A stretch of 64,000 nucleotides of DNA from Panax quinquefolius. Taxonomy: Eukaryota; Streptophyta; Magnoliopsida; Apiales; Araliaceae. Made by a program: the position numbers and the translations under genes. Below are positions 46,664-58,266 of this stretch, piece after piece. Numbering within the stretch: the first letter of the stretch is position 1; each line of letters starts with the position of its first letter. The notes below the pieces were generated by a model. It ran no database searches. It worked only from the letters and a program-made list of their open reading frames with translations, and was not told the DNA's origin. The stretch covers positions 133,916,095-133,980,094 of the forward strand of contig CM035167.1 of assembly GCA_020205615.1 (NCBI GenBank), in the 5' to 3' direction.

Positions 46664-47807
46664 ACCTCCTTCTTATGAAATTTCGTCCTCGAAATTAGGG
46701 TGTGTACTGGTATGTCGAAGAGGTGAGATACTTTGATTTTATTTTAGATTCTAACTCCCGTGTCATTTCCTCAACATGTGGTTTCTCAACAAAACTTTGA
46801 CTTGAGGTATAACCTTGGAGCGTAGAATATGTTCCTTCTTATCCAAGATTTGAATAGGAACCTCTTCATACGCCAAATCTTCCATTATTTCAAATCGGTT
46901 CTAACTCAATAATATGGTTCGGGTCTTTCACATATTTACGTAACATGGATATGTGAAAGCGTTATGAACACGAGACATACTTGGGTCAGAAAAGCGAGTC
47001 TAAAGGCCACAGTTCCTACTCGATCGAGGATTAAAAATGGGCCGATGAATCGAGGATTGAGCTTTCCTCTCTTTCCAAATCTTGTAACTCCTTTCCATAG
47101 AGCAACACGTAACAACACATGATCTCTAATAATGAATTCTACATCCTTTCGATGGAGATCAGCATAACTCTTTTGTCGATTTTGAGAGGTTTTTATACGT
47201 TGTCGGATTATTTGAATCTTTTCCGTAGTCATACGTACCAACTCTGGTCCCAACAACGTTGCTTCACCCACCTCATCCCAGCATACTGGAGAACGACACT
47301 TTCTTCCATATAACGCCTTGAATGGAGCCATGCCAATACTTGCTTGATAACTGTTGTTGTAGGAAAACTCCACCAATGGTAAGAACTTGTCCCTACTTCC
47401 CTTGAAGTCAAGGACACAGAGTCTTAATTGATCTTCAAGAGTTTGAATCGTCCTCTCCGACTGCCCGTCCGTCTGAGGATGATATGCCGAGCTAAATTGT
47501 AAATCCGCGCCCATAGCTTTTTGCAAACTAACCCAAAATCTTGAAGTAAATCTTGGGTCTCGATCAGAAACTATGGATACTAGCATACCATGAAATCTTA
47601 CAACCTCGTTTATGTACATACGAGCAAGACGTTCAAGTGTATAAGTTTCTCGTATCGGTAAGAAATGAGCAGACTTGATTAATCTATCAACAATGACCCA
47701 AATCGCATCTATGCCTTGAGAAACTTTGGGAAGACTGGTAACGAAATCCATGGTAATGTGCTCCCACTTCCATTCTAGAATTTTAAGTGGTTGCAATGGA
47801 CCTTTTG
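46664..47807 (-). mobile_element. Element D: antisense gypsy 3' fragment
   Basis: PPT (antisense AAGAAGGAGGT near 46664-46675) and integrase only. It is cut at 47807 by the sense LTR of element E, in the codons just upstream of the integrase core (GPLQ). Confidence 0.8.
46936..47796 (-). CDS. Integrase core and C-terminal domain (partial)
   Basis: The longest uninterrupted frame of the window, 286 residues. The catalytic triad is complete: Asp17 (HITMDFVTSLP), Asp78 (SIVSDRDPRFTSRFW) and Glu114 (PQTDGQSERTIQ), with 35 residues between the last two (DD35E). SAYHPQTDGQSERT, PFKALYGRKCRSPVCWDEVG, LLRVALWKGVTRFGKRGKL and RFIGPFLIL follow in the usual order. After about residue 265 the frame slips into a wrong C-terminus; the true continuation (FHISML, EPD) lies in another frame down to about 46680. 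The N-terminal zinc domain is lost to element E. This is retrotransposon integrase of Tekay/Del type. Confidence 0.9.
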   Translation of the reverse strand: MQPLKILEWKWEHITMDFVTSLPKVSQGIDAIWVIVDRLIKSAHFLPIRETYTLERLARMYINEVVRFHGMLVSIVSDRDPRFTSRFWVSLQKAMGADLQFSSAYHPQTDGQSERTIQTLEDQLRLCVLDFKGSRDKFLPLVEFSYNNSYQASIGMAPFKALYGRKCRSPVCWDEVGEATLLGPELVRMTTEKIQIIRQRIKTSQNRQKSYADLHRKDVEFIIRDHVLLRVALWKGVTRFGKRGKLNPRFIGPFLILDRVGTVAFRLAFLTQVCLVFITLSHIHVT

Positions 47808-50151
47808 TGTGAGACCCCAGATTTTATCAATAAAGATTTAAATTTTGTCGAAATAATTTTTTAATATTATGGTGTGAATTTAAGATAATATTATAGTTGT
47901 GGGTAGTATTTATAAATTTTTCAAAGTATGGAAGTGATTATATTATATTCGATTGGTCGGGAATATTCGGTTTAGCAGGGAATATTCGCACAACTACCAA
48001 TCATCATGGTGGACCCTAATGTAATTCATTGTCGGATTGAGAAAACGAAAAAATATTTTATTGAAATAACGGCGGAAGTTTTACATTGATATCTTTGTTG
48101 AACTACTCAGTAGTAAAAAAGAAAGAATAATGTGGTTGCATAGTAATAATACCGGTATTGATTAATGATGCTTATGTGAGAAGTCACTCGGTTTGATTCC
48201 ATTTATCACGATTAATAATATGAATTATTATAAGCGATAATGACGCTTTTGTTTTATTCAGTATTATTAACGTAATAAAATGAAACATCTTTATATATAA
48301 ATTGAATACTTTATTAAAGTTGTTCATAAATAGAATATATTATATTTTATTATGCATAGTGTTGCATAGTGTTTTGCATAGTGTTGCATAGTGTTTGCAT
48401 AGTAAAATATTTTTTATATAAATAGAATATATGATATTTTATTTAAAAGATTTTGCTTTAAATATGGACCGTCGATTAAAGTAAATCAATCTGATAGATT
48501 CATGGATTAATTACTATGCATTTTATTTTCCTATAAATAAGCTCATTCCTTCATTATTTTCTTACGAATTCAATGAAACTCTAGAGAGAGAAATTATAGA
48601 GAGAAGCTATGAGAGAAAATCTATAGAGAGAAAGAAGAAGAGTATTCGGTACTTCACTACTTTGATATCCAAAGTGTCTTTTACGGTAAGGGATATTATT
48701 TGTTGTAATCTGTAAAGGGTGTTATTCTTTCTTATTCATGAAGAGAACTTCGTTATTCCATTCATTATTATTCATTGGAATAACTCGTAAAAGTGGCATA
48801 CCCTATACATAACTCGTATACGGCAGATACCCTATACTTGGTGAAATCCTTATATTATTCCATTCTTATTTATTTTGTTGGAATAACTTTGATACGCGGA
48901 ATCCCTATACTTGGTGATCTTCTTACATTATTCCATTCTTTATTATTACATTGGAATATCCCGTCGTGTGTTTTACCTGGGACACGGTTCCATTGTTTAT
49001 TATTATTCAAAGATTTATTATTACATTGATCATCCTCGCGATTTGTGAATTTCACCGACCAGTTCCGTTATTATTATTACATTGGAATAACTCGTCATCG
49101 CAATACCGCATGCATGGTGATTTCTTTTGTTGTTCCATTCTTTATTATACCCAATTGATTAAAACTTTGACTTCTATACTCCATGAAATTAGTAGAATAT
49201 TTTTGATATTTGCGTTTCATCCAAAGATCTTTTCATGGAAATATTCTTCCGATTATTCTTGAATTTTACCTACAAAACAAGATCATGTTGACAATTTGGA
49301 TGTTAATAATTCCCGGATTAAATAATTCTTGAACTTGTTTTATTGAATTATTATGTCATTGTCATCATCCTCATGTTATATTATGTTATCTTTGGCTTAC
49401 GCCATGCATAGATGAACTTAGTATGATTATGACTGAGGATCATTCTAAGATAATCATGGCTTGATATAAATAATGTGACAAAAGTCCTCAAAGGGCCTGT
49501 AATGCATGATGGATAGTTTTGGTATGATTATGACCAGGGTGATTAAGATAGTCATGACCATTGATAATTTGATGAAAATCCTTGACCGTGGTACAAGGAT
49601 GATTAGATATTGTTGTTTATTCATTAAACCGAGTCTTAGTGATAAAATTAATGAAAACCTTTTTAAAACCTAAAAGATAGTAGAATTTATTTTTACTTGA
49701 CTCTTTTTAATGGATTGCATATTCATCGCAGATTAAACCGGTTGTCTATTGTATTTTATCGAGTTTAACACTGTTGAAGGCTAATGATAATTTATTCTCG
49801 CATTATCTTAGTCATAATATTTCATCTTTGGGCTAGTTGAGCTCACCCTTTCTTTCACTTTATTCTCTTCAGAAATGAGAACATATAATGGGACGAAGTC
49901 GGGAACGGAGTAATGGTCAGAGGATAGCATTAGTAGTCCTCACTATTCCGTGAAATAGTGTGATAATAGTTGTAATGAGGACTCCTTTTGAATTTGTATA
50001 ATATCTAGTAGACAATATTTGTATTCAAACTCACAGTTTTATGTCGTATTATACCTGACAGCTTATGTTAGTAAGTTGTATTTGAATTTATGTACCATGT
50101 AAGTGGCGACCCAAGATGTAAAGCGACGATACCTAATTTTGGGGCGCCACA
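47808..50151 (+). repeat. 5' LTR of element E
   Basis: 2,344 bp, TGTGAGACCCCAG to GGGGCGCCACA. TATA at 48532-48539, minisatellite 48770-49140, stem-loops near 49380-49605 including a perfect ATCCTTG/CAAGGAT pair at 49578-49600, and terminal hairpin near 49938. It has TGCATAGTGTT repeats (48353-48402) not seen in elements A and B. Confidence 0.85.
48353..48402 (+). repeat. Short TGCATAGTGTT tandem repeat in U3
   Basis: Four to five units of about 11-12 bp upstream of the TATA box. The same array occurs in the E 3' LTR (about 53757-53800) and antisense in 57666-57716 and 34735-34760. Possible enhancer repeat of this LTR subfamily (inference). Confidence 0.65.
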
Positions 50152-50172
50152 ATTGGTATCGAGCTTAGGATA
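50152..50172 (+). other. Primer-binding site of element E
   Basis: ATTGGTATCGAGCTTAGG directly follows the LTR terminus CACA. TTGGTATC-GAGC fits the initiator-Met tRNA type. Confidence 0.75.
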
Positions 50173-50324
50173 TGATCCACTGCTAAGATGCGAGATAAGA
50201 ACTAGGAGGGAGAGACGGGAATTCCTTCGCTAGTATGATCTACCTAAGTTTATTTGGTATTTAATTGGTCTGGTCGTAGTATAGGGATAATATTTGATAT
50301 ATTAATTAACCCTTTGCTTCACAA

Positions 50325-50820
50325 TTCCTTTCGTAATAATAAGAGTGTAGCTAAATTAAGTGGGGTAATAAAAGTGGAATGTAAGCAAGTGGTCATCATT
50401 TAGTAGTTATATTTGGTGAATCAACTAGGGTGAGGCGAACCCAACGTTGGAAGAGTGTTTTGCCACTATCATACAAGATGTCTAATGACATACAACCTCG
50501 TGTCATCATAAGACGGGGTTGTGCTCATCCACTTCTTTGAGTATATTTACGAAGCACTACCTATATGATCTTGGTGTTTGTTTAAAGTATAATTCTCAAT
50601 TTGAGACAGTGGAGATAATGATAAATCAAGAGAAGACTCACCATTGGGAAGAATATGATAGTAATCTTTTCATTTTTCTTTGGGGGTCTATTGGGTAAAC
50701 CAAGGATAATTTCGTGGCCATATGATATCTATCATAACCTAGAAGCATGGCCTCCCATGCACGAAGGTTTCTTGAGCACTTCCCAAAGATTCTAATTTCT
50801 AAAACAGCTTTTTGACTATA
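50325..50820 (+). repeat. Module Y copy inside element E
   Basis: Sense counterpart of 31200-31800, from about CACAATTCCTTTCG to CTATACATTTATGTA. It follows the 5' leader directly, where gag should be. No recognised protein. Confidence 0.55.
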
Positions 50821-50829
50821 CATTTATGT

Positions 50830-51110
50830 AGGGGTGTCATTCGTGACGTCTTTATCCAAAGTTGGGATGAAAGTCACAGTTGGTATTAATGTAACGACTA
50901 TCCAAGTCTTGGATAAGAGTAGTAGTTTTGAATGATATTTCTATCATTAATAAATTTCTTGACGTATTCTTGAAGATTTCTAGCTTACCCTAGAGCGTGA
51001 AATCGAATTTTGTATTAACCCCAAGACAAAAACCCATTTCTTAAACCTCAAATATTTCTTCAACTAAAAGGATCTGCATTTACGAGGATTATGATGAAAG
51101 TCATAATAAA
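50830..51110 (+). pseudogene. Gypsy pol scrap (protease-RT and RNase H edge)
   Basis: Parallels 26500-26700 of element B: TTGACGTATTCTTGAAGA, then GCGTGAAATCGAATTTTGTATT, PIS and a jump to AAATATTTCTTCA-CT. The same deletion joint (RT start to RNase H end) as in element B suggests that B and E share a deleted ancestor. Confidence 0.55.
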
Positions 51111-52150
51111 AGCATTGGACTAATGAAAATCATGGGTATATGAAGTATTAGTAAGTGTTATGATGAGTTATGTTGGTTATTATGTGAAAACATGAAAGTT
51201 TCTTAGAAATCACAAAGAGTTGAAAATCGATTTTGGTGAAAACGTAATATGAAATTCAATTGACCATATCTCCTATTATATTTTGAATTTTTGAATGTGG
51301 TCAAGTCCTAGAGTTAGATCTATGAGTTACCTAACTAATCCAAGTGGAATTACTGGAAAAGGTGTTGTAGATTTTTTGTGTGGACTGATTTTAGCAAAGG
51401 AGTGCAAAGCTGCAAAACCGAAAAAGCTGCCGCCATGATTTTAGAGGAGCTGTTTTGCCACTTAAATTATGAGAAAAATTCTGGCCTTTTGGGAAATGAA
51501 GGTATATGGTATAAAGTACCTCCTGTCCAAAAAATGAGCTCATTCTTACTTAAAATGAGCAAGTTATGACTATTTCAATATTTAGGTTTTTCCGAATAAA
51601 AACGCTATAACCGGAAAGTTCTATAACTTCATGACCATGAAATTTAAACTAGAAGCTCATGTTAACATGTGTAAGGTCCTGCCAAGATTTGGGAATTTTG
51701 GAGTTAAACTTGAGGTAGCTAATTTCTTAAGGAATTAATTAGAAATTAATTTTTGAAAAATAGTAATTGAATTTTAAAAATTAGAGAAAATATATTTTCA
51801 TTATGGGACTATATTATGCTAAATCTCAGAAAAGGAATATTTTTGGGACTAATTTGGTATTTTTCATGAAAATAGTTTAGTTACTTAACATATGAGTTAA
51901 ATATGTTATACATAAGAAGTAACAAAGTTGAAAATAGGATTTTATGGCTAAAGAATCCTATATAGAGTATATGCATATTTTTTGATGAGGATTTGATAAT
52001 TGGTGATGATATCTTATGAGTATGGCATTTTTGAATGATTAAATGCATTATATGGTAAAGCGTAAACAATTGAGATAAATTATTTATAAATTTAAGAAGT
52101 GATTAAAATATTGTTATAATATTAATGATATTAGATTATGAGATTATTAA
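51111..52150 (+). repeat. Module X-like block inside element E
   Basis: 51780-52150 is the sense counterpart of about 32800-33200 in the 4-kb LTR. 51111-51780 is AT-rich and unplaced, with a 63-residue chance frame. No gene recognised. Confidence 0.5.
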
Positions 52151-52368
52151 GTGATTGATTGATATGGGGATATTCTTGAATCCCGGATAAATTATATTAT
52201 AAATGTTTAATATTTATCCTTTATCTCATTTGATTGATTCTTTATATCATTATCCTCACGTTTATATTTATGTTGAAAGTCATCCGTGGCTCTTGTAGTG
52301 CGCATAGATGAACTTGGTATGATTATGACCGACTGTGATTGGTATAATCATAACCGTAATTAAAAACT

Positions 52369-52740
52369 GATTATCTTTGGCCTTAAGTGCATGGATAATT
52401 TGTGGTCGTGATACTAATGAATACACGATTATTATCTTGGTCAGTAGTGCATGGATAATTTGTGTCGTGATACTAATGAATGAATACACGATTATCTTTG
52501 GTCAGAAGTATGGATAATTTGTGGTCGTGATACTAATGAATATGATACTAATTATCTATTATCGGTAGTAGTAGCATGGATAATTGTGGTCGATGATACT
52601 AATGAATACACGATTATCTTTCGTCCGTAGTTCATGGATAATTTGTGGTCGTGATACTAATGAATACACGATTATCTTTCGTAGTAGTGCATGGATAATT
52701 CGTGGTCGTGATACTAATGAATATCCTTGGCCTCAGAAGT
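52369..52740 (+). repeat. Expanded stem-loop tandem array
   Basis: Six units of about 58-62 bp. Each has CACGATTATCTTTGG, a GTAGTGCATG segment, GATAATT and GTGGTCGTGATACTAATGAA. In each unit ATTATC pairs with GATAAT around the loop. Related single units flank it at 52850-52940 and 52995-53105 (ATCTTTGG...CAAAGAT). Confidence 0.85.
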
Positions 52741-53192
52741 GCAGGATGATTCGATGATATGGATTAATTATTGGTGAGTCTCAAAGAATGAAATATTAAT
52801 TCATGGATGTGGTAAAAGTCGTCTTTGGTAGTAGTGCATTGATAGACTTGGTATGATTATGACTACGGATTATTCTAAGATAATCATGATCAGTAATTGA
52901 AAACACGAATATCCTTAGCCAAGTTAGTGCATGGATAATTCATGGTTGTGATACTATTAAGTCGAGTCTCAGAGATTATTGGTTTTACAGCTTATATATC
53001 TTTGGCCCGTAGTGCAAAGATGAATTGTTAATAAATATCTTTCTACCAGAAGAGTGCAAAGATGAATCATTAATGAATATCTTTGGTAGGATTGCAAAGA
53101 TGAACTTAATGTTTTCAACGATAAAAGGTATTCAAGGTATCCCTCTCTCTTTATCATACCAGTATCGCACTAATTTCGAGGGGAAATTCCAT

Positions 53193-53203
53193 AAGGAGGG
53201 AGA
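53193..53203 (+). other. Polypurine tract of element E
   Basis: AAGGAGGGAGA, one base before the 3' LTR start at 53205; preceded by the usual end of pol (about 53140-53190). Confidence 0.85.
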
Positions 53204-53204
53204 T

Positions 53205-54710
53205 TGTGAGACCCCAGCATTTTATCAATAAAGATTTAAATTTTTACGAAATAATTTTTAATATTATGGTGTGAATTTAAGATAATATTTATAAATATTA
53301 TAGTTAAGGGTAGTATTTATAAATTTTAAAAGTATGCAAGTGATTATATTATATTGATCGATTGGTGGGGAATATTCGGTTTAGCTAGAGGAATATTCGC
53401 AATAACTCAATCATCGGTGGACCTATATAATTATTATCGGATTGAAAATGACAAAAATATTTTATTAAAATACGGCGGGAAATTTTACTGTTGATATTGT
53501 TGAACTACTCTAAGTAGTAAAATATGAATGTCGTGTGGTTGCATAAGTAGCACTCAGTATTGATTATTGATGCTTATGTGAGAAGTCACTCGGTTTGATT
53601 CCATTATTGTCGATTATTAATAATATGAATTATTATAATGATAACGACGTTTTTGTTTTATTCGTATTATTAACGTAATAAAGCGAAACATCTTTTTATA
53701 TAAAATAGAATACTTTATTAAAGTTGTTCTATAAATAGAATATATTATATTTTATTATGCATAGTGTTGCGTAGTGTTTTGCGATAGTGTTTGCATAGTA
53801 AAATGTTTTTATATAAATAGAATATATGATATTTTATTTAAAAGATTTTGCTTTAAATAATATAATCACGATTAAAAGTAAATCAATCTGGACCTAGATT
53901 CATGGATTAATTACTATGCATTCTATTTTCCTATAAATAGAAGCTCATTCCTTCATTATTTTCTTACTTAATTCTTTGAAACTCTAGAGAGAGAAATTAT
54001 AGAGAGAAGCTATAGAGAGAAAATCTATAGAGAAAGAAGAAGAGTATTCCGTACTTCACTACTTTGATATCCAAGTTGTCTTTTACGGTAGAGGATATTA
54101 TTTGTTGTACCGTAAGTGGGTGTTATTCTTTCTTATTCATGAAGAGAACTTCGTTATTCCATTCATTATTATTCCGTTGGAATAACCTCGTAAAAGTGGT
54201 ATACCCTATACATAACCCGTGTGTCGCTGCATACCCTATACTTGGTGAAATCCTTATATTATTCCATTCTTATTTATTACATTGGAATAACTCATATCAC
54301 GCAGAATCCCCTATACTTGGTGATCTTCTTACGTTATTCCATTCTTTATTATTCATTGGAATATCACATGCGTGTGTTTTTGGGACCAGTTCCATTGTTT
54401 ATTATTATTCAAAGATTTATTATTACATTGGATCATCCCGCGATTGTGAATTTTACGACTTCGTTCCATTATTATTATTCTCATTGAATAACCTGCCTAT
54501 GCATCAAGTACCGCATGCATGGTGATTTCTTTTGTTGTTCCATTCTTTATTATACCCAAATTGGTTAAAACTTTGACTTTATACTCCATGAAATTAGTAG
54601 AATATCTTTGATATTCATGCGTTTCATCCAAAGATCTTTTCATGGAAATATTCTTCCGATTATTCTTGAATTTCACTCTACAAAACAAAGATCATGTTGA
54701 CAATTTGGAC
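53205..54710 (+). repeat. 3' LTR of element E, 3'-truncated
   Basis: TGTGAGACCCCAG start, TATA at 53932-53939, minisatellite about 54130-54540. It stops at ATGTTGACAATTTGGAC, where antisense RT begins. The stem-loop part and LTR end are missing. Confidence 0.85.
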
Positions 54711-55930
54711 TAAGAATTCATAATGCCCATACCGAGATTTCGAAGGGTCTTTGGAATATCCTCGCTTTTAACCTTCAAATTGATGATATCCGTAAGCTAA
54801 GATCGATCTTTGAAAAAAATTGTGCTCCTTAGAATCGATCAAACAGTCATCAATACGTGGCAATGGGTACCTATTTGTGATGGTGACATGATTCAAATCC
54901 CGATAATCAATACAAAGTCGCATACTCCCATCTTTCTTCTTCACGAATAGAATAGGAGCACCCAAGAGGAGATGTCTTAGGACAAATGAAACCAATGTCA
55001 ACAATTCCGCTGAATTGGGTTTTTAACCCCGAAGTTCAATAGAGCCATTCGATATGGGCTTTGGAAATGGGTTTTGTCTGGGGTTTAAGGTCGATACAAA
55101 ATTCAACTTCACGCTTTGGGGTAGGCCGAAGTTCTTCAGGAATACGTCGAAATTTATTAACAATAGAAATATCCTTCAAATCTAACGTATTTTGTTTAAA
55201 TTCGTGATATGAGCTAAGAAAGCTTGACATCCGCTTTTTCAATAAACGAATAGCTTTTATGGCTCGAGATGACCATGATTGATTTTAATGGTTTGGTCGC
55301 TTAAATTCGCATAATAGGTTTATTAGGAATATGAAAGCTAACAACCTTACGAAAACAATCAATTTTAGCATGATGAGTAGTTAACCAATCAATCCCTAGA
55401 ATCACGTCAAATGCAAGTATTTTTAAGGAGATAAGATCGACGGTGTAACGATGTTACCGATTTGAATCAAACAAGACTTATAAACAGTGGATGTAATGAA
55501 GGTTTCTCCTAATGGAGTTTAAACAGATAAGTCAAAGTCTAATTTCTCCGGAGTCAAATTTAAACGTTGAGCACAAGTAGGAGAAATAAAAGAATGGGTA
55601 GAACTGGTATCAAATAAGGTATAGACTTCACTAGAGTTTATGATAAGCTTACCCGTGATAACCTCGTTCGGGTTCCTTGCTTTCCGGGAGGTCAAAACAA
55701 ACGCTCTCCCTTACATTACCGGCTTTGACTTTTCTGGGACGGCCTTTGGTGCCTCCATCTTAGCTGAATTTGTCTTCGGTGAACGACAAAATCAAGCTAA
55801 GTGATCTTCTCTTCCACAATTATAACATGCTTTGGACGGCATCACGCAGTTTGGACTGATATGTCCCTCCCCTCCGCATTTGAAGCATATGATAGGTGGT
55901 CGTTCTCCTTCCTTAACAACGGGTGCTGGT
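54711..55930 (-). pseudogene. Antisense RT, protease and zinc-knuckle fragment
   Basis: Antisense pol/gag. RT N-terminal half at 55004-54768: [19 protein letters not shown], then NRYPLPRID, with motif A shifted out of frame. The connection (SVVKHIE...PISKAHIEW) lies near 55030-55240. Protease at about 55680-55310 has TLFDTSSTHSFISPTCAQRL, where the DTG turn reads DTS. The zinc knuckle CYNCGREDH at about 55830-55790 has Gly to Asp and an Arg codon CGA read as stop TGA. It is cut at 55930 by an antisense LTR. Confidence 0.75.
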
Positions 55931-58266
55931 TGTGACGCCCCCAAAATTAGGTATACATCACCCATCTTGGGTAGTCAGATACATGGTACAGAATTTAAAT
56001 ACAACTTACTAATATAAGCGTGGTACAATCGACATAAACTATGAGTTGGAATACAAATATTATCTACTAGATATTATACAAACTCAAAAGGAGTCCTCAT
56101 TACAATTATTATCACACTATTTCACGTAATAGTAGAGGACTACTAATGCTATCCTCCGGACCATTACTCCGCTCTCCCACTCGTCCCATTTATGTTCTCA
56201 TTTCTGAAGAGAACAGTGAAAGAAAGGTGAGCTCAACTAGCCCAAAGAAGAAATATTATGACTAAGATAATGCAGAATAAATTATCATTAGCCTTCAACA
56301 ATGTTAAAGCGATAAAATATAATAAACATCAAGTTTAAGCTCATATGAATAAGCAATCCATTAAAAGAGTCAAGTAGAAAATAAAATCTACTATCTTTTA
56401 TGATTTAAAAGGTTTTTCATCATCAAGTATAATGAGACTTAGCTTTAATAAATAATCCACATCATCGAATCACCCCGCACTACTACGGCCGAGGATATTT
56501 TTAAGTATCACGATCACAATTATTCATGCACTACTGGCCAAGAATAGTTGTGTATTCATTAATGGTCATGATCATGCCAACAATCATCCATCAATGCACT
56601 ACTACTAACCGAGGGATTTTTACCACATCATTTGTAACATTACGGCCATGATTACACCGAATAGTCTCGGTCATAATCATACCAAGTCCATCTACGCACC
56701 AAAGCCACAGATGACTTTTAAAAAATATATAAACATGAGGATGATGACAATGATATAAGAATTCAATAAAACAAGTTCAAGAATTATTTTATCCGGGGAA
56801 TTATTAACGTCAAATTGTCAACATGATCATTGCTTTTGTAGAGTAAAATTCAAGAATGATCGGAAGAATATTTCCATGAAAAATCTTTGGATGAAACGCA
56901 AATATCAAGGATATTCTACTAATTTCATGGAGTATAGAAGTCAAAGTTTTAACCAATTGGGTATAATAAAGAATGGAATAACAAAAGAAATCACCATGCA
57001 TGCGGTACTTCAGATGACAAAGTTATTCCAACAGAATAATAATAACGGAACCGAGTCGGTGAAATTCACAATCAGCGGGATGTTCCAATGTAATAATAAA
57101 GATGGAACGGATCCGGTGTAAAAACACAGATAGATATTCCAACAAAATGATAAAGGCGGAACCAGTAAGGTGTAAAACACATGCATGAGGATGTTCCAAC
57201 AGAATAATAATGACGGAACCAGTCCGGTGTAAAACACATGCATGAGGATGTTCCAATGAATAATAAAAGAATGTCACCAAGTATAGGGTAAACCACGATA
57301 CAAAAGTTATTCCAATGTAATGATAAGCAATGGAATAACAACTTGAGTTCTCTTCATGAATAAGAAAGAATAACACCCCTTACGAAAGTACAACAAATAA
57401 TATTCCCTACCTTAGAAGAACTGAATATTGGCAAAGTGAAGTAGCGAGAATACTTTTCTTCTTTCTCTCTATAGTTTCTCTCTAGAGTTTCAAATGAATT
57501 AAAAGAAAATAATGAAGGAATGAGCTTCTATTTATAGGAAAATAGAATGCATAGTAATTAATCCATGAACGGTCAGATTGATTTACTTTAATCGACAAAT
57601 CCATATTTAAAGCAAAATCTTTTAAATAAAATATAATATATTCTATTTATATAAAAAATATTTTACTATGCAAACACTATGCAACACTATCAAAACACTA
57701 TGCAACACTATGCATAATAAAATATAATATATTTTATTTATAGAATAACTTTAATAAAGTATTCTGCTTTTATATAAAAGATGTTTCGCATTTTATTACG
57801 TTAATAATATGAATAAAACAAAACGTCATTATCGCTATAATAATTCATATTATTAATCAACAATAATGGAATCAAACCGAAAGTGACTTCTCACATAAGC
57901 ATCAATAATCAATACCGCAAGTGCTACAATACAACCACACGTATTATTGTACTTTTTTACTACAGAGTAGTTCAACAAGATCAACCGGTAAAACTTTTCG
58001 CCGTTATTTCAATAAAATATTTTTGTCGTTTTTCTCAATCCGACAATAATTACATTGCTGGGGTCCACCAATGATTGAGTAGATGTACTTAATATTCCTC
58101 GCTAAACCTAATATTCCCCACCAATCGAATAATATAACCACTTGCATACTTTGCAAAATTTATAAATATTACCCACAACTATAACATTATATCAAATTTA
58201 TTCCATAATATTCAAAAATAATATTTATAGAAAATTCATCTTTATTTATAAAAGTCGGGTCTTACA
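55931..58266 (-). repeat. 3' LTR of element F, antisense
   Basis: 2,336 bp with ends TGTGACGCCCCC and GGGTCTTACA. The antisense TATA is at 57529-57536, minisatellite 57010-57340, stem-loops about 56460-56720 and terminal hairpin about 56092-56140. Same subfamily and length as the LTR of element E. Confidence 0.9.

Larger units (their letters stand above)
47808..54710 (+). mobile_element. Element E: gypsy element with composite interior
   Basis: 5' LTR 47808-50151, PBS, interior 50152-53204, PPT, and 3' LTR 53205-54710 truncated. The interior keeps a leader, a short RT/RNase H scrap and the very end of pol, but most of it is LTR-like modules also found in the 4-kb LTR at 31030-35078. It lies inside antisense element D; the antisense pol on its right is a different region (RT), so D has also been rearranged. 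Confidence 0.75.
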
